From Myxococcales bacterium (GTDB lineage: Bacteria > Myxococcota_A > Polyangia > Haliangiales > Haliangiaceae), in assembly GCA_016720595.1 (NCBI GenBank), contig JADKKI010000012.1:214169-278168 (forward strand): DNA of 64,000 bases, written 5' to 3'. A model generated the notes under the pieces. It made no database searches. It saw nothing but the letters and a program-made list of their open reading frames with translations, and had not been told where the DNA came from. Shown here piece after piece: positions 18,251 through 29,329 of this stretch (its first letter is position 1; every line of letters starts with the position of its first letter). The translations under genes were made by a program, and so were the position numbers.

Positions 18251-20179
18251 TCAGACCAGCAGGCGGATGCCCGCCACCGGGACCGTGACCTTGCCGCCGA
18301 TCACGCGGAAGGTCTCCCCGGTGAACGGATCGCGTAGGGACGAGCGCTCGTCGGCGAGCACGACCGCGGTCGCCGGCTTCGCACCATCGTTGACGAGGAA
18401 CACGGCGCGCGCGGTGCCCGCGTCGTCGGCGTACGCGAACGCGCGCACGGCGTCGGGCCGCTCCACCTGCCAGGTCTCCGGGAGCTCCCCGGCGAGCGCC
18501 GCGAGATCGGAGGCCAGGCCCGGGAGATCGGCGAGCGAACCATCGCGGATCTTGCCGATCCGGCGCGGCAGCGGCTCCGTGTAGGGTTGCTCGAGCTCGT
18601 CGTGCGTGGGCGTGCCGGGGCCGATCACCACGATCGCGCGCTTGTGTTCGGCGAGGGCGCGGAGGCGCGTGGCGAGGCCGCGATCGAGGCGCGTCGTGGT
18701 GGGCACGATCACCGCGCGATAGCGTGCGAGCTCGTCCTCGGTGGCCGCCTCGTCGAGGATCGCGTACGGCACCTGGGCGAGCTCGAGTGCCGCGCAGATC
18801 GCCGCGTGCCAGCGACGCGCCGCGATCGCGGCCGGATCCGTGCCGAGCTCGACCGCGCCCGCGGGGCCGAGACCGAGCAGCTCGGCGAGCGCCGGCGGCA
18901 TCGGATTGGCGAGGTTCGTGGCGTGCCCGAACCGCGCATCGGCGCGCGTCTCGACCAGCGCGATCGGGGTCGCGCGGCGAAGCCCGGGCCAGTCGATGTC
19001 CGCGAGCGTGGCGCACAGCTGCGGGATCCACTTCGCGTGCGGCTCGGCCACGCCGTCCTTGCTGATCGCCGCGCCGTAGTACCGATCGCGCTCCACGGCC
19101 ATGAACAGGTTGAAGCCGCGCACTCCCCCGGCGAGCAGGGTCAGGAGCTGATCGCGCTCCCGTGTGGGGTCATCCCCGGCATCGAGCGGCGGGAACCACG
19201 GGAAGAAGCCGATGCCGACCTCGAACGCGATCGGGATCGGCGTGGCCACGCTCGCCACCTGGATCGCCCGGCGCCGGAGCTCGGGCAGCTCCGAGCGCGG
19301 CGTGTACGCATCGAGACCGACCGGGCCATGAATCGCGTGCTGGATGCCTCGCAGATCGGAGAGCCCGAGCGGGCCGGGCGCGAGGTTGTGGAAGCGCGCC
19401 AGGCGACCGAGACCGACCTCGTCGAGAGCGTGCGCGAACTGGCCGAGCGCGCGTGCCAGGTACTGCTCCTTGAACCGCAGCCACGAGATGCAGCGCGCGG
19501 CGTCCGCGGGATCCCACGCGCGCGGCGGCGCACCTTCGAGACCCGAGGCCTCCTGCCACCACGTGATCGCATCGGGGTGATAGTCGAGATCGTACGCACC
19601 GGTCCGGAAGAACAGCTGCGCTTCGTTGTCGACACCGATCGCGACGACCGGGCCCTCCGGTGCGAGGTGCGGCGAGACCACACGCGCGACCTCGGCGTAC
19701 CAGGCGTGGACCCGCGCGTGGAACGCGGTACTCGCGTACGAGGGCAGCGGCCAGGCGCGCGGCGGCGAAGGTAGCCACGCCGGTGTGCCGTGTGCGGTGC
19801 GTGCCTGGATGGCGGGATCCTCGAGGACGTGATCCGGAAACCCGAACGCCGTCAGCTCCGCGTTGACGTGCGGCCCCGGACGCAGCACCACCGCGAGCCC
19901 CGCGGCGCGCGCCAGCTCGAGGAACCGCGGGAGGTCGTTCGGTCCGCGCCAGTCAAAGGTGTCCCGCGTGGGCTCGTGGATACGCCACGGCACATAGGTC
20001 TCGACGCACGTCAGCCCGAGGGCGTGGATCGCCGCGAGGCAGCTCGCCCAGCGCTTCGGATCGACGCGCCAGTAGTGCATCGCGCCGGCGTAGAACGGGA
20101 GGCGACGCTCGGCCGCCCCCGCGATCCCCGCGACGATCAGCCCGCGGTCGTCGAACCGGGTGCGCTGATGTGCTTCCAC
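18251..20179 (-). CDS. GH35-like beta-galactosidase family protein
   Basis: About 642 residues from GTG 20179, chosen because the conserved RLPFYAGAMHYWR block lies 27-39 residues in and the ATG inside it would truncate the barrel. The TIM-barrel has CVETYVPWRIHEP. Glu186 in AIGVDNEAQ is placed as proton donor and Glu320 in AFEVGIGFFPWF as nucleophile, in the order expected for GH35. There is no signal peptide, so it would hydrolyse beta-galactosides in the cytoplasm. The C-terminus contains a beta-rich accessory domain (FLVNDGAKPATAVVL). It overlaps the 3' end of the NUDIX gene by 43 bp, suggesting coupling. Confidence 0.85.
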   Translation of the reverse strand: MEAHQRTRFDDRGLIVAGIAGAAERRLPFYAGAMHYWRVDPKRWASCLAAIHALGLTCVETYVPWRIHEPTRDTFDWRGPNDLPRFLELARAAGLAVVLRPGPHVNAELTAFGFPDHVLEDPAIQARTAHGTPAWLPSPPRAWPLPSYASTAFHARVHAWYAEVARVVSPHLAPEGPVVAIGVDNEAQLFFRTGAYDLDYHPDAITWWQEASGLEGAPPRAWDPADAARCISWLRFKEQYLARALGQFAHALDEVGLGRLARFHNLAPGPLGLSDLRGIQHAIHGPVGLDAYTPRSELPELRRRAIQVASVATPIPIAFEVGIGFFPWFPPLDAGDDPTRERDQLLTLLAGGVRGFNLFMAVERDRYYGAAISKDGVAEPHAKWIPQLCATLADIDWPGLRRATPIALVETRADARFGHATNLANPMPPALAELLGLGPAGAVELGTDPAAIAARRWHAAICAALELAQVPYAILDEAATEDELARYRAVIVPTTTRLDRGLATRLRALAEHKRAIVVIGPGTPTHDELEQPYTEPLPRRIGKIRDGSLADLPGLASDLAALAGELPETWQVERPDAVRAFAYADDAGTARAVFLVNDGAKPATAVVLADERSSLRDPFTGETFRVIGGKVTVPVAGIRLLV

Positions 20180-20970
20180 GTGCGGTCCTCCAGGACGAAC
20201 CGGCTCGGGCCACGTGCCCAGGTCGGCGTGTACGTCAGTGGGGTGCTGTCCCCGGTTCCCACATCGAGATATTCGGGGTCCCAGGGCAGGAGCAAGGTCG
20301 GCCCCTGATCTCCGGGATTCATCGTGCGCAGGCGCGGCATGATCGGGTGCGGCTGCTCCGTGCGCTGCTTCGCCGCAGAAAGCACGCGCTCGATCGTGGG
20401 GTGCTCCGCGAGCTCCCACATGGTCCGGATCTGCGGTGGTGGCAGCATCAGCTCGCCCGCGCGCGCGAGAGCGTCTTGCGGCGTCACCCAGGCCTCGTCG
20501 ACGGTCTCGATGTCGTCGAAGCGCGGCACCTGCCCGCTCGGCAGCTCGCAGACGAAGAACCGCGCGCTGAACCGCTTGGGCTCGATCGAGGGTGTGATCC
20601 AGTGCGACCACGGCACCAGCACATCGGTCCACCAGCTCATGCCCGAGGCGGCGAGCACCGCCGTCGCATCCATGCCATCGAGGACCTTCTTGCGCAGGCC
20701 GGAGATCGAGGTCATCGCGCCCTCGGCGAGGGTCTCGTTCTCGCCGCCCGTGTCCTGCGCGAGTAACACGCCCGCCTCCTCGAACAGCTCGCGCGCCGCA
20801 CAGGTCCGGGCATCTTCGCCGGCCTCGGCACCTCCGCCCGGGAACACGTACGCCGAGGCCATGAACGAGGCGCCCTTGCGACGGCGTAGCAAGAACACCT
20901 CGAAGCCCGTGGGCTTGGCCCGCCGGAGCAGGATCACGGACGAGGCTTCACGCAGCGGCGTCGCGGTCAC
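20137..20970 (-). CDS. NUDIX hydrolase
   Basis: 277 residues from ATG 20970. The Nudix box GxxxxxExxxxxxxREUxEExGU is complete at about 47-69 (GAEAGEDARTCAARELFEEAG), with the metal-binding Glu pair in REL-FEE. The long C-terminal region (to 277) with PWSHWITPSIEPKRFSARFF resembles the NUDT7/8/19 CoA-diphosphatase-type proteins, so a CoA or acyl-CoA pyrophosphatase role is likely. The target is not proven by sequence. It lies at the head of the overlapping pair with the GH35 gene. Confidence 0.88.
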   Translation of the reverse strand: MTATPLREASSVILLRRAKPTGFEVFLLRRRKGASFMASAYVFPGGGAEAGEDARTCAARELFEEAGVLLAQDTGGENETLAEGAMTSISGLRKKVLDGMDATAVLAASGMSWWTDVLVPWSHWITPSIEPKRFSARFFVCELPSGQVPRFDDIETVDEAWVTPQDALARAGELMLPPPQIRTMWELAEHPTIERVLSAAKQRTEQPHPIMPRLRTMNPGDQGPTLLLPWDPEYLDVGTGDSTPLTYTPTWARGPSRFVLEDRTWKHISAPGSTTAG

Positions 20971-20996
20971 GCTGCGTTCGTACCACGCCTGCGCGA

Positions 20997-21431
20997 TCAG
21001 TCGATGCGCACTTCGCCACGAACGGGCTCGTCATCGAGCCCGAGCCAATCCTCGATCTGTCGCTCCACGAACCGCGCGACGCGGCCCTCGGGAGTCTCGA
21101 GCACCAGCCGATCCGCGCGCCCGCGACGCCGCGCGAACACACCGAACCAGGTCATGAACCCTTTGCGCGGTTGCCGCTCCACGACGAACAGGGCATCGAT
21201 CGCGCCCGAACCGAGGACGAATCCGTCGGCGCCCTCGTGGACCTCGATCGCGAGATCATCGACATCGATGACGACGGCGAACGGATCACAGCCACGCGGC
21301 GCGACGTTGACGCGGATCCGCAGGGTCTCCTTGCCGGTCTCGATCCCGCGATACGGCGTGCGCAGCCGCAGCTCCGTCGAGATCGTCTCCGTCGAGACGT
21401 TCCGAGGGCACATGCGAGCGCGGCAGAACAC
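20997..21431 (-). CDS. Hypothetical protein
   Basis: 144 residues from GTG 21431, which directly follows the stop of the DoxX-like gene (TAG then GTG), so it is probably co-translated. Beta-rich and basic at the end (RGRADRLVLETPEGRVARFVERQIEDWLG). No signal peptide and no family recognised. Its function may relate to the membrane protein it is coupled to. Confidence 0.6.
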   Translation of the reverse strand: MFCRARMCPRNVSTETISTELRLRTPYRGIETGKETLRIRVNVAPRGCDPFAVVIDVDDLAIEVHEGADGFVLGSGAIDALFVVERQPRKGFMTWFGVFARRRGRADRLVLETPEGRVARFVERQIEDWLGLDDEPVRGEVRID

Positions 21432-21854
21432 CTAGCTCAGTGTAGCGCCAACCTTCGTCGGTGGGCGGGTGAACCACCACGCCCACGCGATCAGCACGAT
21501 CTGCAGCGGGAGGCGCGCCCACAGCGCCCATTGCGGAACGGCGGAATCCCCGAGGGGGAGATGGTTCACCGCCATGTTGACGTTGGCCGGGAACACCGCG
21601 AGCAGTAAGGCGATCAACCCCCACGCCGCGGCGCGGCGCGTGACCGGCAAGATCAGGCCAAGTCCGCCGAGCATCTCGAACACCCCGGAGACATAGACCA
21701 GGGCGAGGTGCGAGCTCTGGGGCAACTCCGCCGGCATCATCCCCAGATAAGGCGGCGGGTTCACGAAGTGGTTCGCGCCAGCGCCGACCATGAACACCGT
21801 CAGCACCCAGCGCAGCACCAGCTTCACGCGCTCGCGGGTCATCGCGGCGAGCAT
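21432..21854 (-). CDS. DoxX-like membrane protein
   Basis: 140 residues from ATG 21854 (ATG 21842 also possible). Four hydrophobic segments and the family pattern VLRWVLTVFMVGAGANHFVNPPPYLGMMP, LVYVSGVFEMLGGLGLILP and a C-terminal WALWARLPLQIVLIAWAW fit the DoxX/DUF-type small membrane proteins. The function is unknown; some members support thiosulfate oxidation or redox balance. It diverges from the lipoprotein at 21873 over only 18 bp. Confidence 0.8.
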   Translation of the reverse strand: MLAAMTRERVKLVLRWVLTVFMVGAGANHFVNPPPYLGMMPAELPQSSHLALVYVSGVFEMLGGLGLILPVTRRAAAWGLIALLLAVFPANVNMAVNHLPLGDSAVPQWALWARLPLQIVLIAWAWWFTRPPTKVGATLS

Positions 21855-21860
21855 AGGCGG

Positions 21861-21866
21861 TATCGT
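21861..21866 (+). promoter_or_regulatory. -10-like hexamer TATCGT
   Basis: TATCGT ends 6 nt before ATG 21873, with no Shine-Dalgarno. This fits a leaderless promoter for the lipoprotein and lies in the 18-bp divergent gap. Confidence 0.4.
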
Positions 21867-21872
21867 CCTCCG

Positions 21873-22280
21873 ATGAGGATCTCGTGGCTCGTGTTCGCGC
21901 TCGCCGCGTGCCGCTCGCCGCAGGCACCGGCACCGAGCCCGGCGAGCCCAGCGCCTGGGCCGCCCGTGACCGCGCCCGCGACGCGCGATGTCAGCACACC
22001 CGATGCGACGGTGGATCTCGCGCCCGACGCCGCGGTCCCTGCCGTTGCCACGCAAGTCGACGCGGGCACGCCCGATGCGGAGCCGTTCGACTGCGCCGAA
22101 CCCTGCACCGACTACGCGGTGTGCTGGGAGCACGTCAACAAGGGCCGCGACTTCGCCGGCGGGCGGAACTGCAGCTATGGCTGCGAGCACATGACGCCCG
22201 AGGAGCGCACGAGCTGGCTCGCCCGCGTCGCTGCGGCGGTACGCGATCCGCGCAAGTGCAAGCGCCTGGTCGAGGACTGA
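21873..22280 (+). CDS. Small Cys-containing lipoprotein with Pro/Asp-rich linker
   Basis: 135 residues from ATG 21873. Signal peptide ISWLVFALAAC gives a lipobox Cys13. A Pro/Ala/Asp linker (SPQAPAPSPASPAPGPP... DATVDLAPDAAV) spans about 60 residues. The C-terminal domain has five Cys (DCAEPCTDYAVCWEH, NCSYGCEH, CKRL), probably disulfide-bonded outside the cytoplasm. No family is recognised. It ends 8 bp before the leftward FHA gene. Confidence 0.7.
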   Translation: MRISWLVFALAACRSPQAPAPSPASPAPGPPVTAPATRDVSTPDATVDLAPDAAVPAVATQVDAGTPDAEPFDCAEPCTDYAVCWEHVNKGRDFAGGRNCSYGCEHMTPEERTSWLARVAAAVRDPRKCKRLVED

Positions 22281-22288
22281 GCGTCCAG

Positions 22289-23221
<933 letters not shown>

Positions 23222-23345
23222 GGAATTGGCGGCGCTCGGGTCCCTGAAGGCCGACCCGGGTGCAAGGACTCGAAAATTCTAGTGCCCAAGTCGCTAACGA
23301 AGCAAGCAATCGCCCGGGAATCACCCGGTTGCACTGCTAGTAGGT

Positions 23346-24182
23346 TCAGTCTGTCTCCGGAGAGTCGTCGCCAGCGTGCTCTGGGTGCGGTGGGCGTAGC
23401 GTGTTCACCACCCGCCGGTAGACCTCTTCCGAGACCACCAGGCTGGAGTGGCCCAGGGGCACCGTGGTGGCGCTGGCCCCGGACAGCCGTGTGGTGGGTA
23501 GGGGAACCACCCAGTCGCGGGCGGCGGCGATGGTGTGCACCTCGACGCCCGCAGGCATCGCGCCCTGGGCGAGCTCGTCAAGGAACCGGCTCCGGGGCAG
23601 CAGCTGCCACGAGGACGTCGACCACAGGCCGAGGGTGACCACACCCGCGAGGGCAGCCCACGTCCCGCGGACCGGCGTGCCCATCATGATCAGCTTGCGG
23701 ACGCGCGTGTGACCGCCGAGCTTCTTCACGTAGTAGAGGCCGATCAGGCCGCCCATCGAGTGGCCGATGATGTCGATCCGCTGTGACGGCGTCTGCGCGA
23801 GGATGCGCTCGATCTTGCGGTGGATCAGGAACGCCGAGCGGCGGATGTCGCGGACGTTGAACGTGCCGAGGTTGAACGAGACGCAGACGAAGCCATCCTC
23901 GACGAGGCGGCGCTCGAGCATGTACATCGAGCCGCGCGTACCGAGGAAGCCGTGGATGATGAGGACAGGTGGCGCCTCGGGCGTGACCTCGTCGAACGCG
24001 TCGCTGCGGCGGATCCGGTTGCCGCGCACGAGGTGCCGCAGATACGACAACCCATCCGCGCCGCCCGTGACGTCCTGACCGATCGTGCTGCGCTTCCCGA
24101 GCCAGCGCCGCGGTGCCTCGAGTGCCCAGCGCACGAGCCACGACGACCTGGACTTCGGTTCGCTCACGGTGCCTTCATTCAC
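23346..24182 (-). CDS. Alpha/beta hydrolase, lipase-like
   Basis: 278 residues from ATG 24182. The nucleophile elbow GHSMGG sets Ser142, with HGFLGT at 77-82 as the oxyanion hole. Asp223 (AARDWVVP) and His245 (PLGHSSLV) complete the triad. The layout fits bacterial triacylglycerol-lipase/esterase-like proteins. No N-terminal signal peptide is obvious, although a Trp/Arg-rich start could be membrane-associated. It overlaps the WGR gene by 8 bp, so it is probably part of a regulated two-gene unit. Confidence 0.85.
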   Translation of the reverse strand: MNEGTVSEPKSRSSWLVRWALEAPRRWLGKRSTIGQDVTGGADGLSYLRHLVRGNRIRRSDAFDEVTPEAPPVLIIHGFLGTRGSMYMLERRLVEDGFVCVSFNLGTFNVRDIRRSAFLIHRKIERILAQTPSQRIDIIGHSMGGLIGLYYVKKLGGHTRVRKLIMMGTPVRGTWAALAGVVTLGLWSTSSWQLLPRSRFLDELAQGAMPAGVEVHTIAAARDWVVPLPTTRLSGASATTVPLGHSSLVVSEEVYRRVVNTLRPPHPEHAGDDSPETD

Positions 24183-24939
24183 GATAGTCCGAGAACCCGT
24201 CTCCCACGTAGCGGCTGACCTCCTTCGCGTACGAGTTCGACGCCGAGGCAGGTGTCGGGTACTCGACCACCCGCCACTGACCGCGCTGCCCGAGGGTCCC
24301 GAAGCGGCTGATCACGGCGGTACCCTGCCGGTAGACCAGCGCGAACTCGTTGCCCCTGCGAAGCGAACGGGAGTCACCCGGCGGGACGAGGCCAGGCGGC
24401 AGCGCCGCGTCGGTGACGTTGCCAGCCGGGACGTCGCGGGGGCCCGGCATGTGGGTCGGTGCCTCGACGGTGCCGGGCGCCGCGGGGACGGCGGGTGGTG
24501 AGCCGAGCACGAGCTCGGCCGGCATGATGATGGTCTCGCTGCGGGCGCGCGCTGGCGGCTCGACAGGACGCATCGGCTGCGGTGTGGCATCCGGCCAGGG
24601 CTCGCCCTTGGGTGGCGGCGGCTGGATCGCTGCAGGCTCATCAGCCTTTGCCTCGGCCGTCGCCTCTGGCTTCGCCTCGGGCGTCGCTGCGGCCTCGGTC
24701 GGCTTGGCACCTTCGACGGGCGTCGGGTCGCCGGACTTTGGGGCCGCTGCGGCCTCGGCCGGCTTCGTCGGCTCGGCGCCGTGGTCCTTCTCAGCCTTGT
24801 CGTCCGGATCGGGCTTGTCGCCCGGATCGGGCTTGTCGTCGGCGCCTTTGTCGCCGCTACCCTTCTGCCGCCGCGAGTACGCGAGGGGACGCTCACGCTC
24901 GATCTTCGACTTCTCGGGAGCCGGCTTACCCTTGGCCAT
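24175..24939 (-). CDS. WGR-like domain protein with Pro/Ala/Lys-rich N-terminus
   Basis: 254 residues from ATG 24939. The first 170 residues are low complexity, charged and disordered-looking (repeated GDKPDPDDK, PEAKPEATAEAKADEPAA). The last 55 residues match a WGR pattern: FALVYRQGTAVISRFGTLGQRGQWRVVEYPT... YAKEVSRYVGDGFSDYRE. WGR domains occur beside poly(ADP-ribose) polymerases and nucleic-acid-handling proteins. The usual Trp is replaced by Phe here (SRFGTLGQ). The gene is co-directional and overlapping with the lipase-like gene, and diverges from the pseudokinase at 25052. Confidence 0.7.
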   Translation of the reverse strand: MAKGKPAPEKSKIERERPLAYSRRQKGSGDKGADDKPDPGDKPDPDDKAEKDHGAEPTKPAEAAAAPKSGDPTPVEGAKPTEAAATPEAKPEATAEAKADEPAAIQPPPPKGEPWPDATPQPMRPVEPPARARSETIIMPAELVLGSPPAVPAAPGTVEAPTHMPGPRDVPAGNVTDAALPPGLVPPGDSRSLRRGNEFALVYRQGTAVISRFGTLGQRGQWRVVEYPTPASASNSYAKEVSRYVGDGFSDYRE

Positions 24940-25051
24940 CACTCTGTTTGGTGCCAGCGTTCGCCGTCGAGGGCAAGTTTGGCGGCCGCAAACGATCGAT
25001 CGCGTCAACGCATCGCGTCATCGGCCTGTCTTCGTATACATTCGACATCCG

Positions 25052-27736
25052 GTGAAGGACTCGTCCACGCCAGGGAGCGAGCGCGTGGGGCGCTACCAGC
25101 TCCTCGAGCCGATCGGCACGGGGCCGTGCGGATCGGTCTCGCGCGCCAAGGTGTTCGGCGTCGCCGGCTTCGAGCGACAGTTCGCGGTGAAGCGGTTCCA
25201 CCCAGAGCTCACGATCACCAATGCACTCGCGCAGGCGCTGTCTGCGGCCGCGCGCGCCTACGGCAGCCTCGAGCACCCGCGGATCGCGCGCATGAGCGAG
25301 TTCGGCGTGGCGCAGGGCCAGACGTTCACCGCCGTCGAGCACGTCGCCGGTCTCGATGCGGCACGCCTCGTCGCCGAGGCGCGGCTCGCCGGGCTCCCGC
25401 TCCCCGCCGGCGGTGCGCTCGCACTCGTCTCGCAAGCCGCGCGTGCCGTGGGCTATGCGCATGGCCGCGGCCTGACGCACCTCGGGCTCGCGCCGACCAA
25501 CGTGATCATCAACGCCGATGGTGACGTCAAGATCACCGACTTCGGGATCCTCGCCGCGGGCCTGCCGCAGCGCCCCGTCGATGTCGCGCGTCTCCAGCAC
25601 CGCATCCAGTACCTCGCACCGGAACAGGTCGCCAACGAGGCGACCTCGGCGGCGACCGACGTGTTCGCGCTCGGCGTGATCGCGTACGAGCTGGTCACCG
25701 GGCAGCGCACGTTCCGCGGCGAGACTCCGCAGCAGATCGCCCAGTCGATCATGGCCGGGCCACCGTCGGAGCCCGCGCTGCCGCGGCCGATCGTGCGCGT
25801 GCTTCATCGCTGCCTCGCACGCTCGCCGTTCGAGAGATTCCCGGATGCGCGCGCGCTCGCCGATGCTCTCGATGCGGCGCTGCGCGTGGCTCCCGTGCCC
25901 GGCACGCGGAAGGACATCGGCGCGCAGGTCAAGACCACCGTCGATCGCCTGGCCGAGCTCCACGACAGCGAGATGTCCGGCATGGTCGCGCTGCACGTGG
26001 GCACCGGGCCGATTCCGCGCCAGCCCGCACCTGATGTCCCCACGCTCGGACGGGACGCTCAGGTCGATCTCGCGACCAGCGAGTTCGTGCGTCCCGATGT
26101 CCCGGTGCCCGGCCCGTCGCCGCTGGTCGGGCCGTCGACGACGATGCCCGATCTTCCGCGACCGATGACCACGATGACGGGCCTCGCACCGCCACCGATC
26201 CCGGTGCCACCGGGGATCGTGTCGCTTGGCGCGCCGCCACCCACGCCGCCGCGCGATGCACCCGCGACGCTGCTCGGGATCCAGGCCAAGCCCGGCGCGA
26301 TCCCGACGATCCGGCCGGTCGTGCCCGCGATCCCACGCCCTGCGGTATCACCTCCCCGGCCGCCCTCGATCCCGCCCGTGATCCCCGCGCGCGCCGATAC
26401 CGAGGAGCCCACACGCGAGCGCGGCCTCGATCCCGCGATGCTGTTCGAGGAGGGCGCGGAGCCACCCGATCCCGCACTCGAGACCACGCTCGATCACGAG
26501 CTCGGCGACAGCACCAAGAAGGGCCTCACGCCCGCCCCACCACCGTTGCCACGCACGCGGACGCGGCCGAGCGACGGACCGACGGGCGAGATGTCTCCCT
26601 TGCAGGCCGAGCAGCTCCGCGAGGCCGCCATGCAGCCCGAGGAGAAGCTCGCGCGCGTGTGGCGCGAGACCTCCGAGTTCGCCGAGGTCAAGGTCGAGAC
26701 GGGTGAGGCGGAGGACGAGACCGCCCACACTGCTGCCACCAGCGACGGGTTCTCCCCGCCGATGTTCCCGGACCTGCCCGCGCCGTCGACGGTGACCACC
26801 CGCCCCGGTCCCGCCGTGCCCCCCGTGATGGGCGGGCGTGCAGGCTCCGTCGTCGAGGGCGACACCACCCTGCCCTCACTCGGCCGCAAGACCCCACCGC
26901 CGCTCGCCGAGACACCGCGCCCCGATGCGTCGTCTTCGGGTGCCGCCAAGCGCTCGAAGGCTCCGCTGATCGCCACGCTCGTCCTTCTGGTCGGTGGCGG
27001 CGCCACGATCGCTGCCTGGCAGCTGATGAAGTCCGAGGCCGAACCCACGCCTGGCTCGGGCACCGACACCCACGTGGTCACGAAGGCGCCGGCGGATGCC
27101 GCGCAGGTCGCGAGCAAGGCCGACGCGTCGGGTGTCGATGGCGCACCGCTCGTCGATGCCGCGCAGGTCGCGAGCAAGGTCGATGCGTCGAGCGCGCCCG
27201 TCGTCGATGCCACGCAGGTCGCGACCGCACCTGCCGATGCCGCCGCGCCGATCGACGCGAAGACCGCGGCACCGCCCGTCGATGCGGCAGTGGCCGTGCC
27301 GGCCGGCAACAGCGATCAGCTCACGATCACGTCGACCCCGGCGGGAGCTCGCGTCTACCTCGACGGTGCCGACACCGGCGTCACCCCGGTGAAGCTGCCC
27401 GGCTCACCCGATCGACACACCATCGCGCTCCTGCTCGCGGGCCACGATCTCTACATCGCGCAGGTCGATGGTCACGGGGCGTTCGCGATCCCGCTCAAGG
27501 AGGTCACGCCCCCCGCCGGCCCGGCAGGCATCAAGGTCCTCAAGTGCAAGGACAAGGACCGCTACTACGTGTTCGTCGATAGCAAGCCGACCGGCATGCT
27601 GTGCCCGACGGAGCGCATCGAGACCGATGTCGGTGCGCACACCGTCGAGGTCTACGATGCGGTGACCGAGGCGAAGAAGAAGTGGGACGTCGTGGTGAAG
27701 GACACCCGGCTGTCCCAGCGCGTGAAGGTCGAGTAG
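25052..27736 (+). CDS. Pseudokinase-PEGA membrane protein
   Basis: About 894 residues from GTG 25052, preceded by TATACATT at 25035-25042. The kinase-like domain runs about 13-280: Gly-loop GTGPCGSV, Lys47 (FAVKRF), DFG at 163-165 and APE at 189-191 are present. The catalytic loop reads HLGLAPTN (143-150), so the catalytic Asp of HRD is Gly145 and catalysis is unlikely. A Pro-rich linker of about 350 residues (about 290-630) leads to a membrane helix near residues 635-660 (PLIATLVLLVGGGATIAAWQ) and a short repeat linker of VDAAQVASK-type units. A PEGA-type domain follows at about 750-815 (ITSTPAGARVYLDGADTG). It may sense envelope status and bind partners. Confidence 0.88.
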   Translation: MKDSSTPGSERVGRYQLLEPIGTGPCGSVSRAKVFGVAGFERQFAVKRFHPELTITNALAQALSAAARAYGSLEHPRIARMSEFGVAQGQTFTAVEHVAGLDAARLVAEARLAGLPLPAGGALALVSQAARAVGYAHGRGLTHLGLAPTNVIINADGDVKITDFGILAAGLPQRPVDVARLQHRIQYLAPEQVANEATSAATDVFALGVIAYELVTGQRTFRGETPQQIAQSIMAGPPSEPALPRPIVRVLHRCLARSPFERFPDARALADALDAALRVAPVPGTRKDIGAQVKTTVDRLAELHDSEMSGMVALHVGTGPIPRQPAPDVPTLGRDAQVDLATSEFVRPDVPVPGPSPLVGPSTTMPDLPRPMTTMTGLAPPPIPVPPGIVSLGAPPPTPPRDAPATLLGIQAKPGAIPTIRPVVPAIPRPAVSPPRPPSIPPVIPARADTEEPTRERGLDPAMLFEEGAEPPDPALETTLDHELGDSTKKGLTPAPPPLPRTRTRPSDGPTGEMSPLQAEQLREAAMQPEEKLARVWRETSEFAEVKVETGEAEDETAHTAATSDGFSPPMFPDLPAPSTVTTRPGPAVPPVMGGRAGSVVEGDTTLPSLGRKTPPPLAETPRPDASSSGAAKRSKAPLIATLVLLVGGGATIAAWQLMKSEAEPTPGSGTDTHVVTKAPADAAQVASKADASGVDGAPLVDAAQVASKVDASSAPVVDATQVATAPADAAAPIDAKTAAPPVDAAVAVPAGNSDQLTITSTPAGARVYLDGADTGVTPVKLPGSPDRHTIALLLAGHDLYIAQVDGHGAFAIPLKEVTPPAGPAGIKVLKCKDKDRYYVFVDSKPTGMLCPTERIETDVGAHTVEVYDAVTEAKKKWDVVVKDTRLSQRVKVE

Positions 27737-27772
27737 CGTCTCGCGCGGCCTGTGCGAGCGAGCGCGTGGTCG

Positions 27773-27810
27773 CCACGCGAACGCGCGATTGATCTCCACG
27801 CGAACGCGCG
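27773..27810. repeat. Two 15-bp direct repeats spaced 23 bp
   Basis: CCACGCGAACGCGCG occurs at 27773-27787 and 27796-27810, in the gap between the converging pseudokinase and sigma54-activator genes. A shorter CGCTACGCG echo follows. It could be slippage or a transcription-end structure. Confidence 0.5.
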
Positions 27811-27892
27811 CGTGATCGCTACGCGCCCCACGTTTCGTGGCGCTTGCGACTGCTGGGATTCGTGAACCGCTGTGGTGCCCGGCGCCGATGGC

Positions 27893-29266
<1,374 letters not shown>

Positions 29267-29329
29267 CTTCTCCCGGCCACGCCATCGTAGCCCTGGGTCT
29301 TCCGCCTGTAAATATGCGCCCGGCCTACT

